Below are positions 26,328 to 33,265 of a stretch of 64,000 nucleotides of DNA, piece by piece. The first letter of the stretch is position 1. Each line of letters opens with the position of its first letter. The notes below the pieces were generated by a model. The model was given only the letters and a program-made list of their open reading frames with translations. It was not told where the DNA came from and searched no databases. The translations under genes and the position numbers were made by a program. This DNA is from CAYWBU01 sp942491525 (lineage in GTDB: Bacteria > Desulfobacterota > Desulfomonilia > UBA1062). Where the stretch lies: assembly GCA_942491525.1 (NCBI GenBank), contig CALOBW010000056.1, positions 1-64,000 on the forward strand, read 5' to 3'.

Positions 26328-26887
26328 GGGTCTGGCTGCCGCTGATGCTGATGCTCCTGCTGGCCGGACCGGCCTGGGCTGATATCTATATGCAGCGCAA
26401 TCCGGACGGCAGCCTGAGCTTTTCCAATATTCCCATGGAGGGAGAGTGGAAGACCATCATTCGCGAGCAGCCGCGCAAGCCCCAGCAGGCGGTCAACCGC
26501 GGTTACGTCAACACCCTGGTCTTCAATATCTGTGCCGATATGGGCATGGATCCTGAGCTGGTCAGCGGTGTGATCCAGGTGGAGTCCAACTACAACTCTA
26601 GGGCGCTCTCATCCAAAGGCGCCATGGGTCTGATGCAGCTGATGCCCGAGACTGCCCGTGATATGGGCATCCTGAATCCCTGGGATCCGGCGCAGAACAT
26701 CAAGGGCGGCACCAAGTATCTTTCATATCTGCTGCGTCGCTATGACGGCAACCTGGAAAAGGCGCTGGCAGCCTATAATGCCGGGCCCACGGCGGTGGAC
26801 CGTTACGACGGAATTCCTCCCTACCCAGAGACGGTCAACTATGTTAAAAAGGTGCTCGCAATTCTGGACAGGGAGGAGAGACTTTAG
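26324..26887 (+). CDS. Periplasmic lytic transglycosylase, SLT domain
   Basis: 187 residues, GTG start at 26324 within the preceding stop codon (GTGA). A signal peptide ends at PAWAD, followed by a short DUF4124-like stretch (IYMQRNPDGSLSFSN). The catalytic domain has GVIQVESNYNSRALSSKGA (active glutamate in VES), GLMQLMPETA and ALAAYNAGPTAV, all hallmarks of Slt-type lysozyme-like folds. It cleaves peptidoglycan with formation of anhydromuropeptides. Its last base is the first of the pgsA start codon. Confidence 0.92.
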   Translation: MRVWLPLMLMLLLAGPAWADIYMQRNPDGSLSFSNIPMEGEWKTIIREQPRKPQQAVNRGYVNTLVFNICADMGMDPELVSGVIQVESNYNSRALSSKGAMGLMQLMPETARDMGILNPWDPAQNIKGGTKYLSYLLRRYDGNLEKALAAYNAGPTAVDRYDGIPPYPETVNYVKKVLAILDREERL

Positions 26888-27435
26888 TGAATATTGCCAA
26901 TATTTTAACCATCTCACGCATCGTGGCCGTTCCGGCGATCGCCGCGCTTTTGATGGTTGACGGGCGCGGGCCGTCCATGTTGGCGGGCATTCTCTTCACC
27001 CTGGCGACCTTTACCGACTGGCTGGATGGCTATCTGGCCCGCAAGCATGATATGGAGACCGATCTGGGGCGGTTGCTGGACCCGCTGGCCGATAAGCTTC
27101 TGATCGCCACCGTGCTGATTATGCTGATTCCCCTCGGGCGGGTTGCGGCCTGGATTGTGGCAGTTATAATCGGCCGTGAGATGGCAGTGACCGGTTTACG
27201 CGCCATCGCTGCAGATAAGAACATCATCATGGCGGCCGGCTGGCTGGGCAAGTATAAGACCTCTTTTCAGTGCGCAGCGCTGATTCCGCTGACTGTTCAT
27301 TATGACGTCTGGGGCATTCAGAGCCAGGCCATCGGCGAAGTTTTTCTGTGGATTGCACTCTTCTTTACCATCTGGTCCGGCTGGGACTACATGTACTCCT
27401 ACATCTCCCAGACCCTGCGCGAGGGTAACGCCTGA
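26887..27435 (+). CDS. pgsA: CDP-diacylglycerol--glycerol-3-phosphate 3-phosphatidyltransferase
   Basis: 182 residues, GTG start, several membrane helices. The CDP-alcohol phosphotransferase motif D-G-x2-A-R-x8-G-x3-D-x3-D is complete in DGYLARKHDMETDLGRLLDPLAD, split here as DGYLAR, GRLLD and PLAD. It makes phosphatidylglycerophosphate, the precursor of phosphatidylglycerol and cardiolipin, in the inner membrane. It is the last gene in the overlapping chain starting with dapB. Confidence 0.94.
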   Translation: MNIANILTISRIVAVPAIAALLMVDGRGPSMLAGILFTLATFTDWLDGYLARKHDMETDLGRLLDPLADKLLIATVLIMLIPLGRVAAWIVAVIIGREMAVTGLRAIAADKNIIMAAGWLGKYKTSFQCAALIPLTVHYDVWGIQSQAIGEVFLWIALFFTIWSGWDYMYSYISQTLREGNA

Positions 27436-27478
27436 TTCAATCTTTACTTGTGGCAGGGGCGGACTAATATGGTCTTTC

Positions 27479-28174
27479 ATGCTGCGAGTAATCCTGACAC
27501 TTCTGATCAGCCTAATGGCGCTGCAGGCCCAGGCTCAAACGCTTGAAATTGCGACCGGCGAGTGGCCGCCATTTTGTTCTGCAGAGCTGGAGGGCTATGG
27601 CACGATGACCAAGCTGGTGACGGCGGCTGTTGAAGAGATGGGCTATACGCCGGTCTACCGCTTCTGGCCCTGGCGCCGGGGCTACAGCAATGTTGTCAGG
27701 GGTGACATCTGGGCCACCTTTCCCTATTTCCATAATGAGAGGCGCTCACGCGAAGTGCTTTTTTCCAAATCGCTGGGCACCACCACCAACCTGATTTTCT
27801 ACTATAAGCCGCTTGCTAAGAAGATTCATTTCGAGACCTATGCGGACTTGAAGAACTACCGCGTGGCCGGTCTGATCGGCTACTACTATGAGGAGCTCTT
27901 CGTCAAAGAGGGCATTGAGGTGAGCTACTTCGTTGAGCCCCGGGAAGTTTTACAGATGATGATCAGCGGCCATGTTGATCTGATTCCCATGAGCGAGGAT
28001 GTCGGTTGGTTTGTGATTAACCGCTACTTTCCGGAACAGAAGCACAACTTCGCCACGCTGCAGAAACCCTTTGCGGTTGATGATCTGCATCTGATCGTAT
28101 CCCGGAATTATCCCGGAGCCGAAGAGCTGCTCATGAAGTTCAATGCTGCCCTGGATCGGATTTCCGGCAGGTGA
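27479..28174 (+). CDS. Periplasmic amino-acid-binding-like protein (SBP_bac_3)
   Basis: 231 residues from ATG 27479, where a signal peptide begins (MLRVILTLLISLMALQAQAQ); the frame extends upstream through pgsA but that part is not protein-like. TLEIATGEWPPFCSAELEGYG and MTKLVTAAVEEMGY are the usual opening of type 2 solute-binding proteins, here of the diverged TyrA/polar-residue group common as orphan copies. No permease or ATPase is next to it, so it may be a sensor or an orphan binding protein. The end overlaps the convergent methyltransferase gene by 35 bases. Confidence 0.85.
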   Translation: MLRVILTLLISLMALQAQAQTLEIATGEWPPFCSAELEGYGTMTKLVTAAVEEMGYTPVYRFWPWRRGYSNVVRGDIWATFPYFHNERRSREVLFSKSLGTTTNLIFYYKPLAKKIHFETYADLKNYRVAGLIGYYYEELFVKEGIEVSYFVEPREVLQMMISGHVDLIPMSEDVGWFVINRYFPEQKHNFATLQKPFAVDDLHLIVSRNYPGAEELLMKFNAALDRISGR

Positions 28175-28871
28175 CGATCAGGTTGTTGCCGCCATTGATG
28201 ATGATCGGGGCATTGACCTCGTCAAGCAAGTATTTGGTGCGCGACTTGCGGCTCCAGAGGGCGGTATAGAGCCTGATAAGCAGGATCAGCGGATAGAGGA
28301 ATTTCTGGTTGCGTTTGACTCCCTCCTTGTCCAGTTTTGTGATCTCCAGCCCGCAGCTCTCCAGCATGAATTTCAGCAGCGGATAGGTGATGGGGGAGTT
28401 GTGCATGCCTGAAGTGTCGTTCTGGTAGAAATCTTTGAAGCGCTGCATGGTGACCGGCTTTGAGAAAGATCCGCTGATCAGGAACTTAAGCCGCCGCTCA
28501 ATGTTGAGATAGTTGGGGATGGTCACAATCAGGGTGCCGCCGGGTTTCAGGACCCGGGTGATTTCGCGGACGGCGTTGTAGGGGTTTTCGGTGTGCTCCA
28601 GGCCTTCGATGCAGATGGCATGATCGAAATAGTTGTTTTCAAAGGGGATGTTTTTGTTGAGGTCGCAGGCCAGGGCTTTGAGGCCGGGCGCCTGCAGATG
28701 TTCGGGATGGATGTCCAGTGGCTCGACCCGGTAGCCAAGGCCGTGCAGTGCATGTGAAAGGGCGCCGGGGCCACAGGGAACATCCAGCACGAGCTTGTCG
28801 GGCGTCATCTGCTGGAAGTGATCCATGACTTTTGAGTGAACCCCGTTGTTGGCCAGCTGCAGAATTTCCAT
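28140..28871 (-). CDS. Class I SAM-dependent methyltransferase
   Basis: 243 residues. Motif I is LVLDVPCGPGALSHAL near residue 28, then a post-I acidic residue in VEPLDIHPEHLQ, and the Methyltransf_11 pattern FDHAICIEGLEHTENPYNAVREI and RVLKPGGTLIVTIPN. The C-terminus has an extra hydrophobic helix (FLYPLILLIRLYTALW). Substrate is unknown; such proteins often act on quinones, lipids or polysaccharide. Its start faces the ilv leader region, with a shared intergenic of about 130 bases. Confidence 0.88.
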   Translation of the reverse strand: MEILQLANNGVHSKVMDHFQQMTPDKLVLDVPCGPGALSHALHGLGYRVEPLDIHPEHLQAPGLKALACDLNKNIPFENNYFDHAICIEGLEHTENPYNAVREITRVLKPGGTLIVTIPNYLNIERRLKFLISGSFSKPVTMQRFKDFYQNDTSGMHNSPITYPLLKFMLESCGLEITKLDKEGVKRNQKFLYPLILLIRLYTALWSRKSRTKYLLDEVNAPIIINGGNNLIVTCRKSDPGQH

Positions 28872-28968
28872 TGTGAGTCTCCTTACTTGAATTGATCGTG
28901 CCAGCTTTTATGGATGCTAAGATCTATATATAAAGATCATCATGCTATGGCAATCTTTAAATTGGGTT

Positions 28969-28997
28969 TTGACAACCGCAGTTCAGAGGTCTATTTA
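28969..28997 (+). promoter_or_regulatory. Candidate promoter of the ilvBN leader transcript
   Basis: A consensus -35 TTGACA at 28969-28974 is followed after exactly 17 bases by TATTTA at 28992-28997. The -10 matches only three of six consensus bases. The expected transcription start (about seven bases on) coincides with the A of the first leader-peptide ATG at 29004, so the transcript may begin at that codon. Confidence 0.45.
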
Positions 28998-29003
28998 AGA
29001 AGA

Positions 29004-29066
29004 ATGCTTACAAATAATATCGTCGTCAACGTAGTAGTCGTCCTGCTGGTGGGATCCGCCGGCTGA
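29004..29066 (+). CDS. ilv leader peptide 1, valine-rich
   Basis: A 20-codon ORF encoding MLTNNIVVNVVVVLLVGSAG. Seven valines, three leucines and one isoleucine make 11 of 20 residues branched-chain, including four consecutive valine codons at 29031-29042. It lies just upstream of an intrinsic terminator and the ilvBN operon, the classical arrangement of a transcription-attenuation leader. The last two codons (29058-29063) belong to a predicted antiterminator strand. There is only a weak ribosome site (AAGAAG directly before ATG), which fits the idea that this RNA may start at the AUG. Confidence 0.8.
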   Translation: MLTNNIVVNVVVVLLVGSAG

Positions 29067-29091
29067 GGTCTGCTGTACGTAATGGATACAG

Positions 29092-29128
29092 GCCCCGCCG
29101 GTTAGCAAGCCGGCGGGGCTTTTTATTT
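29092..29128 (+). terminator. Attenuator terminator 1 of ilvBN
   Basis: GCCCCGCCGG (29092-29101) and CCGGCGGGGC (29110-29119) form a perfect 10-bp stem with an 8-base loop, followed by TTTTTATTT. This is a standard Rho-independent terminator placed 26 bases after the stop of leader peptide 1. Confidence 0.9.
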
Positions 29129-29140
29129 AGGAGAAGAGAG

Positions 29141-29197
29141 ATGCAGAATATAGTGATTGGCCTGGTCCTGGTAGTCGTCGTGGTGGTGCGCCGGTAG
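29141..29197 (+). CDS. ilv leader peptide 2, valine-rich
   Basis: An 18-codon ORF encoding MQNIVIGLVLVVVVVVRR, with AGGAG at 29129-29133 as a strong ribosome site. Eight valines, two isoleucines and two leucines make 12 of 18 residues branched-chain, with six valine codons in a row at 29071-29088 plus 100 (29171-29188). It follows terminator 1 by 12 bases and precedes a second terminator before ilvB. The stop codon overlaps the G-run (29197-29201) that forms the 5' strand of the predicted antiterminator. Confidence 0.85.
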   Translation: MQNIVIGLVLVVVVVVRR

Positions 29198-29220
29198 GGG
29201 GCAGGCTTGAACTGTAAGCG

Positions 29221-29257
29221 AAAGCCCCCGCCGGTCAGCAGCCGCGGGGGCTTTTTT
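29221..29257 (+). terminator. Attenuator terminator 2 of ilvBN
   Basis: AAAGCCCCCGC (29221-29231) pairs with GCGGGGGCTTT (29244-29254), an 11-bp stem with a T-run from 29252 to 29257. It is a Rho-independent terminator 20 bases upstream of the ilvB start. An alternative hairpin (29191-29234) would sequester its 5' arm. Confidence 0.92.
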
Positions 29258-29276
29258 AATATCCAAGGAGAAGATT

Positions 29277-30893
29277 ATGAAACGAACTGGAGCAGAAATT
29301 ATTGTTGAGTCATTGATGCGGCAGGGCATCACGGTGGTCAGCGGCATTCCGGGCGGCACCAACCTGCCGCTCTATGATGCCCTGGGACGCAGTCCCATTT
29401 ATCATATCCTGGCGCGTCATGAGCAGGGTGCGGGGTTTATCGCCCAGGGCATGGCGCGGGTCAGCGGTCAGCCGGCGGTCTGTATCGCCACCTCCGGGCC
29501 GGGGGCCACCAACCTGATCACGGCCGTGGCAGACGCCTACATGGACTCCATCCCCCTGGTGGCCATCAGCGGCCAGGTACCTCTGAGCATGATGGGTACG
29601 GATGCCTTTCAGGAGGTTGACGCCTACGGCATGAGTCTGCCGGTTACCAAGCATAATTTTATGGCGCGCTCAGCCATGGAGCTGCTCTCCATCATGCCTG
29701 AGGCCTTCGAGATTGCCGGTTCGGGCCGGCCCGGGCCGGTCTGGATCGATGTGCCCAAGGATGTCCAGCTGGAGACGGCGGAGTTTGCGGTCTGGCCCGA
29801 GCCGGGCCGCAAAATCACACCGGCTGCGCCGGCGATGAGTATGCTGACAGAGGCCGCCGATTTGATCAATGGTGCCGAACGGCCGCTCTTCTATCTGGGC
29901 GGCGGGGCGGCCGGGGCCTCGGCCGCATTGCGGGCCTTGGCTGAGCGGGCCGGCATACCGGCAGTTGCCACGCTGATGGGCCTTGGGAACATCACCGGCC
30001 GTTATAATCTGGGCATGCTGGGCATGCATGCCGAGCGGTCCACCAATATGATCATGAACCGCGCCGATCTTCTGATCGTGGTGGGGGCCCGCTTTGATGA
30101 CCGGGCCACCGGCCGGCTGGACCGTTTCTGTCCGCAGGCCAGGGTGGTGCATATCGATATCGATGCGGCGGAGATCGGTAAGATCAGACCGGCTGACTGC
30201 GCCATCGGTGCCGATGCCGCCACGGCGGTGAGCCGGATGCTGCCGTTGATCGAAAGGCGGGAGCGGGCGGAGTGGCAGCAGGAGATTGCCCGTTTGCAGT
30301 GTGAATTTCCGGCTGCCGGCCAGGATACGCCGCGCCGGCTGATTATGCAGATTGCCGAGCTGGCAGAGGACGATGCCATCATCACAACCGATGTAGGTCA
30401 GCATCAGATGTGGACTGCCCAGACCTATCCGTTCAGGCGGCCGGGACAGTTCTTGACTTCGGGCGGCCTGGGCACCATGGGTTTCGGTCTGCCGGCGGCC
30501 ATTGGCGCCGCCGTCGCCGGCCCGGAACGGCAGGTGATCTGCTTCTCGGGCGACGGTTCCATCATGATGAATATTCAGGAGCTGGCCACTCTGGCTGAGC
30601 AGAACCTCAATGTTAAGATTATCATTCTCAATAATGGCCACCTGGGTCTGGTGCGCCAGCAGCAGGAGCTCTTTTACAATGCCAACTACACTGCCTGCCG
30701 CTTTGAGAAGCAGGTGGACTTCAAGCGCATTGCCGAGGGTTTCGGGATTCCGGCGGCCAGCGCCATCGATGCTGATCTGCTAAACTTCAAGGGTCCGGCC
30801 CTGCTGGATCTGCCGATTGCCGCCAACGAGATGGTCTATCCCATGGTGCCGCCGGGGGGCGCCAATGTTGAGATGATCGGCGGTGCCGCATGA
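29277..30893 (+). CDS. ilvB: Acetolactate synthase large (catalytic) subunit
   Basis: 538 residues with AAGGAG before the ATG. The three domains of TPP enzymes are visible: Pyr domain with the catalytic glutamate in LARHEQGAGFIAQGMA, a central FAD-type domain (residues about 190-330), and the PP domain with GDGSIMMNIQELATLAEQN, the TPP-magnesium signature ending at an N-N pair. It is slightly shorter than typical (about 560-590). It makes acetolactate or acetohydroxybutyrate for valine, leucine and isoleucine, and is preceded by two valine-rich attenuators. The stop overlaps the ilvN start (ATGA). Confidence 0.95.
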   Translation: MKRTGAEIIVESLMRQGITVVSGIPGGTNLPLYDALGRSPIYHILARHEQGAGFIAQGMARVSGQPAVCIATSGPGATNLITAVADAYMDSIPLVAISGQVPLSMMGTDAFQEVDAYGMSLPVTKHNFMARSAMELLSIMPEAFEIAGSGRPGPVWIDVPKDVQLETAEFAVWPEPGRKITPAAPAMSMLTEAADLINGAERPLFYLGGGAAGASAALRALAERAGIPAVATLMGLGNITGRYNLGMLGMHAERSTNMIMNRADLLIVVGARFDDRATGRLDRFCPQARVVHIDIDAAEIGKIRPADCAIGADAATAVSRMLPLIERRERAEWQQEIARLQCEFPAAGQDTPRRLIMQIAELAEDDAIITTDVGQHQMWTAQTYPFRRPGQFLTSGGLGTMGFGLPAAIGAAVAGPERQVICFSGDGSIMMNIQELATLAEQNLNVKIIILNNGHLGLVRQQQELFYNANYTACRFEKQVDFKRIAEGFGIPAASAIDADLLNFKGPALLDLPIAANEMVYPMVPPGGANVEMIGGAA

Positions 30894-31156
30894 AGATTAT
30901 CGAACTGACGGTCAGGAATCATCCCGGGGTCATGTCGCACATCACCGGCCTCTTTGCCCGGCGGGCCTTCAACCTCGAGGGTATCTTCGTCAGCGGCATC
31001 GGCGATAAGCGTATGAGCCGCATCCTGCTGCAGCTGGGTGACGAGTGCCGGCTGGATCAGATAATTAAACAGCTGGAGAAGCTGCATGATGTTGACAGCG
31101 TTAACTTACTCGAAGATGACGGCATCTTTGCGCGGCTGGAGGCGGTTGTGGGTTAG
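30890..31156 (+). CDS. ilvN: Acetolactate synthase small (regulatory) subunit
   Basis: 88 residues made of one ACT domain: IIELTVRNHPGVMSHITGLF, NLEGIFVSGI and RILLQLGDE. This is the short, IlvN/IlvM-like form rather than the roughly 160-residue IlvH form with a second C-terminal domain. It binds valine and controls the catalytic subunit. The ATGA overlap with ilvB implies coupled translation at a matched ratio. Confidence 0.94.
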   Translation: MKIIELTVRNHPGVMSHITGLFARRAFNLEGIFVSGIGDKRMSRILLQLGDECRLDQIIKQLEKLHDVDSVNLLEDDGIFARLEAVVG

Positions 31157-31194
31157 GTTTTGAGGAAGGCTTACTATTCTGGGCGCTGTATGCT

Positions 31195-31578
31195 ATGGCA
31201 GAGGGCATGAAAGAGCGGTTGAAAGATCTACGTGGCTGGGCCCGGCGCTTGCTGCAGGATATCTATGTGCTGCAGCTGGCCTATGCTGACCCACGCACGC
31301 CCTGGTATGCTAAATTGTGGCTGGCCATTGTGATCGGCTATGCCTGCAGTCCCATCGATCTGATTCCGGATTTTATTCCGGTCCTGGGATACCTTGATGA
31401 TGTGATTCTGCTGCCGCTGGGCATCTGGCTGGCAGTTCGTCTGGTGCCTGATGTTGTGCTGGAGGAGTGCCGCAGGCTGCCGCAGCCGGCCAGGAGCAAG
31501 AACTGGCTCGCAGGCCTGGTTATTATTGGCCTATGGTGCCTGCTGGCCGGCTTGGTCTGGCAGATAATGCAGCATTGA
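31195..31578 (+). CDS. YkvA-like DUF1232 membrane protein
   Basis: 127 residues. The DUF1232 core LQLAYADPRTPWYAKLWLAI and YACSPIDLIPDFIPVLGYLDD is unmistakable, followed by a second helix and a C-terminal membrane helix (GLVIIGLWCLLAGLVWQI). Function of the family is unknown; it is a small inner-membrane protein. The start at 31195 has no clear ribosome site; an in-frame ATG at 31207 is an alternative. It follows ilvN by 38 bases and precedes mntP by 10. Confidence 0.85.
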   Translation: MAEGMKERLKDLRGWARRLLQDIYVLQLAYADPRTPWYAKLWLAIVIGYACSPIDLIPDFIPVLGYLDDVILLPLGIWLAVRLVPDVVLEECRRLPQPARSKNWLAGLVIIGLWCLLAGLVWQIMQH

Positions 31579-31588
31579 AGGGAATTAT

Positions 31589-32161
31589 ATGAGTCTAGCT
31601 TCAATTTTTCTGATTGCCGTCGGATTGGCCATGGATGCCTTTGCCGTCTCGATTGCCAGCGGGCTGGCCATCAAGAATCTGCGCCTGCGCCACGCCCTGC
31701 TGATTGCCACCTTCTTTGGCGCCTTTCAGGGCATAATGCCCCTGATCGGCTGGGTGGCCGGCTTCAGCTTCCGCGACTACATTGCCGCCGTCGATCACTG
31801 GATTGCCTTTGTGCTGTTGAGCATTATCGGTATCAAGATGATTGCCGAGGCCTTCAAGCTGGAGGAGAGTGAGAATCAGCGCGATCCGCTGAATGTGCAC
31901 GTGCTCTTCATCCTGGCGATCGCCACCAGCATCGATGCGCTGGCGGTGGGCTTGAGCTTCGCCTGTCTGAATGTGACCATCATCGGCCCGGCCCTGATAA
32001 TTTCGATTGTCACCTTCTGCCTGTCGATTCTGGGGGTCATGATCGGTGAGAAGTTTGGCCATCTCTTTGAGAAGCGCATCGAGGTGCTGGGCGGCATCAT
32101 TCTGATCGGCATCGGTCTTAAGATTTTAATTGAACATCTATTTTTAGGAGCAGGAGTATGA
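31589..32161 (+). CDS. mntP: Manganese efflux pump MntP
   Basis: 190 residues, six predicted membrane helices in two repeats. Each repeat has the family pattern: MDAFAVSIASGLAI near the start and SIDALAVGLSFA in the second half, where the aspartates are the presumed ion ligands. It exports Mn(II) across the inner membrane. No room is left for an upstream manganese riboswitch (10-base gap), so any control acts at a more distant promoter. Its stop overlaps the next gene (ATGA). Confidence 0.93.
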   Translation: MSLASIFLIAVGLAMDAFAVSIASGLAIKNLRLRHALLIATFFGAFQGIMPLIGWVAGFSFRDYIAAVDHWIAFVLLSIIGIKMIAEAFKLEESENQRDPLNVHVLFILAIATSIDALAVGLSFACLNVTIIGPALIISIVTFCLSILGVMIGEKFGHLFEKRIEVLGGIILIGIGLKILIEHLFLGAGV

Positions 32162-32463
32162 TTAAGCACATTGTGTTTTGGAATTTCAAGGAGCAGGCCG
32201 AGGGCTGCAGCAGGCAGGAGAATATCCTCAAGCTTAAAGCCATGCTCGAAGCCCTGGATCTGCCGCAGATTGTATCGCTGGAAGTGGGCGTCAACATCAA
32301 CACCTCTGAGGCCGCCTTTGATGCGGCCCTCTACTCGGAGTTTGCTTCCCGGGAGGATCTGCAAACCTACTTGACGCACCCCGACCATCTGAAGATCAGC
32401 GCCTTCTGCAAGGCGGTGCGCTCGGAGCGTAAAGTTGTCGATTATGAGGTTGGCTTATCTTAA
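32158..32463 (+). CDS. Dabb (stress-responsive alpha/beta barrel) domain protein
   Basis: 101 residues covering one complete Dabb domain: MIKHIVFWNFKEQAEG, a helix with LKAMLEAL, VSLEVGVNIN, and the ending YLTHPDHLKISAFCKAV followed by R-VVDYEV. Dabb proteins form small dimeric ferredoxin-like barrels; some are stress-induced, others act in polyketide cyclisation. Coupled to mntP by overlap, so it may respond to the same stress, but that is speculation. Confidence 0.88.
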   Translation: MIKHIVFWNFKEQAEGCSRQENILKLKAMLEALDLPQIVSLEVGVNINTSEAAFDAALYSEFASREDLQTYLTHPDHLKISAFCKAVRSERKVVDYEVGLS

Positions 32464-32502
32464 TTAAATTAGTGCCGATGATTAGCACAAAAGGAGGCTA
32501 CT

Positions 32503-32862
32503 ATGGAGCTCTTTGCTGAAAATGAAGATGCAAGGGTAAGGCTGGATAAAAGGATAGATTCCATCGCCTGGGGAGTATTTCTGATTATGATCGGCGCCCT
32601 CTGGTGTTTCCCGGATGGTGCAGTGCCGGAGGGTGCCTGGATGTTCGGCACCGGCCTGATTCTGCTGGTCGTCATCATTGCCCGTCATATCGGCAACATT
32701 CAGGTGACCGGTTTCTGGGTGGTGATGTGCGGCCTGGCCCTGGGCGCAGGTTTGACCAATATGCTGGGCCTGCCGCTGCCGGTCCTGCCGATCGTGATGA
32801 TCATGGTGGGTGCAGCCATAATTTTCAAGACCATCGTCAAGATGGTTCAGCATAAGGATTGA
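32503..32862 (+). CDS. Small inner-membrane protein of unknown function
   Basis: 119 residues with AAGGAGG before the ATG. After a charged N-terminus (about 20 residues) there are four closely spaced hydrophobic segments, beginning WGVFLIMIGALWCF and ending PVLPIVMIMVGAAIIFKTI. The layout is like the LiaI/LiaF transmembrane or DUF5668 type of domain, but without detectable motifs. It precedes the DUF296 gene by one base and is probably cotranscribed with it. Confidence 0.7.
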   Translation: MELFAENEDARVRLDKRIDSIAWGVFLIMIGALWCFPDGAVPEGAWMFGTGLILLVVIIARHIGNIQVTGFWVVMCGLALGAGLTNMLGLPLPVLPIVMIMVGAAIIFKTIVKMVQHKD

Positions 32863-32863
32863 C

Positions 32864-33265
32864 ATGCCCATCATGGGACGCCTGGAGAGCGGCGCAGACC
32901 TGCTGGCTGAACTGACCCGCATCTGCAAAGATAACAATATCAGCCGTGGACAGGTTGAGGCCATCGGCGCGGTCAGCCGGGCCACGCTGGGCTACTATGA
33001 TCAGGATAGCCGTGAATATAACTACCGGACCTTTGAGCAGCATCTGGAGATAATTTCCCTGCTGGGCAATGTCTCAATCAAGGATGGCGAGCCCATGGTG
33101 CACGCCCATGTCAGTCTGGGAGATTCTGAATTCAGAATGATCGGCGGTCATCTCGCTGCCGGCACAGTTGTTTTTGCCTGTGAATACATTATTCATGAGC
33201 TGGACGGACCGGAGTTGGTGCGCGGCTATGATGAGGCAACCGGCCTGCCGCTCTGGCAGGCTTAG
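32864..33265 (+). CDS. DUF296/PPC domain protein
   Basis: 133 residues, one PPC domain. The core GADLLAELTRICKDNNISRGQVEAIGAV, the metal-site motif VHAHVSLGD and IGGHLAAGTVVFACEYII are clear. In plants the domain is fused to AT-hooks; the bacterial stand-alone form is a trimer of unknown function, sometimes metal-binding through the two histidines of HAH. It overlaps the convergent transporter gene by four bases. Confidence 0.88.
   Translation: MPIMGRLESGADLLAELTRICKDNNISRGQVEAIGAVSRATLGYYDQDSREYNYRTFEQHLEIISLLGNVSIKDGEPMVHAHVSLGDSEFRMIGGHLAAGTVVFACEYIIHELDGPELVRGYDEATGLPLWQA

Noticed and set aside
27302..27478. Upstream extension of the solute-binding protein frame
   Set aside because: The segment lies inside pgsA in another frame and its product is not protein-like; a signal peptide begins at 27479.
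31579..31588. Manganese riboswitch upstream of mntP
   Set aside because: The gap to the previous gene is only about ten bases, too short for the yybP-ykoY element, and none is visible inside the preceding gene.
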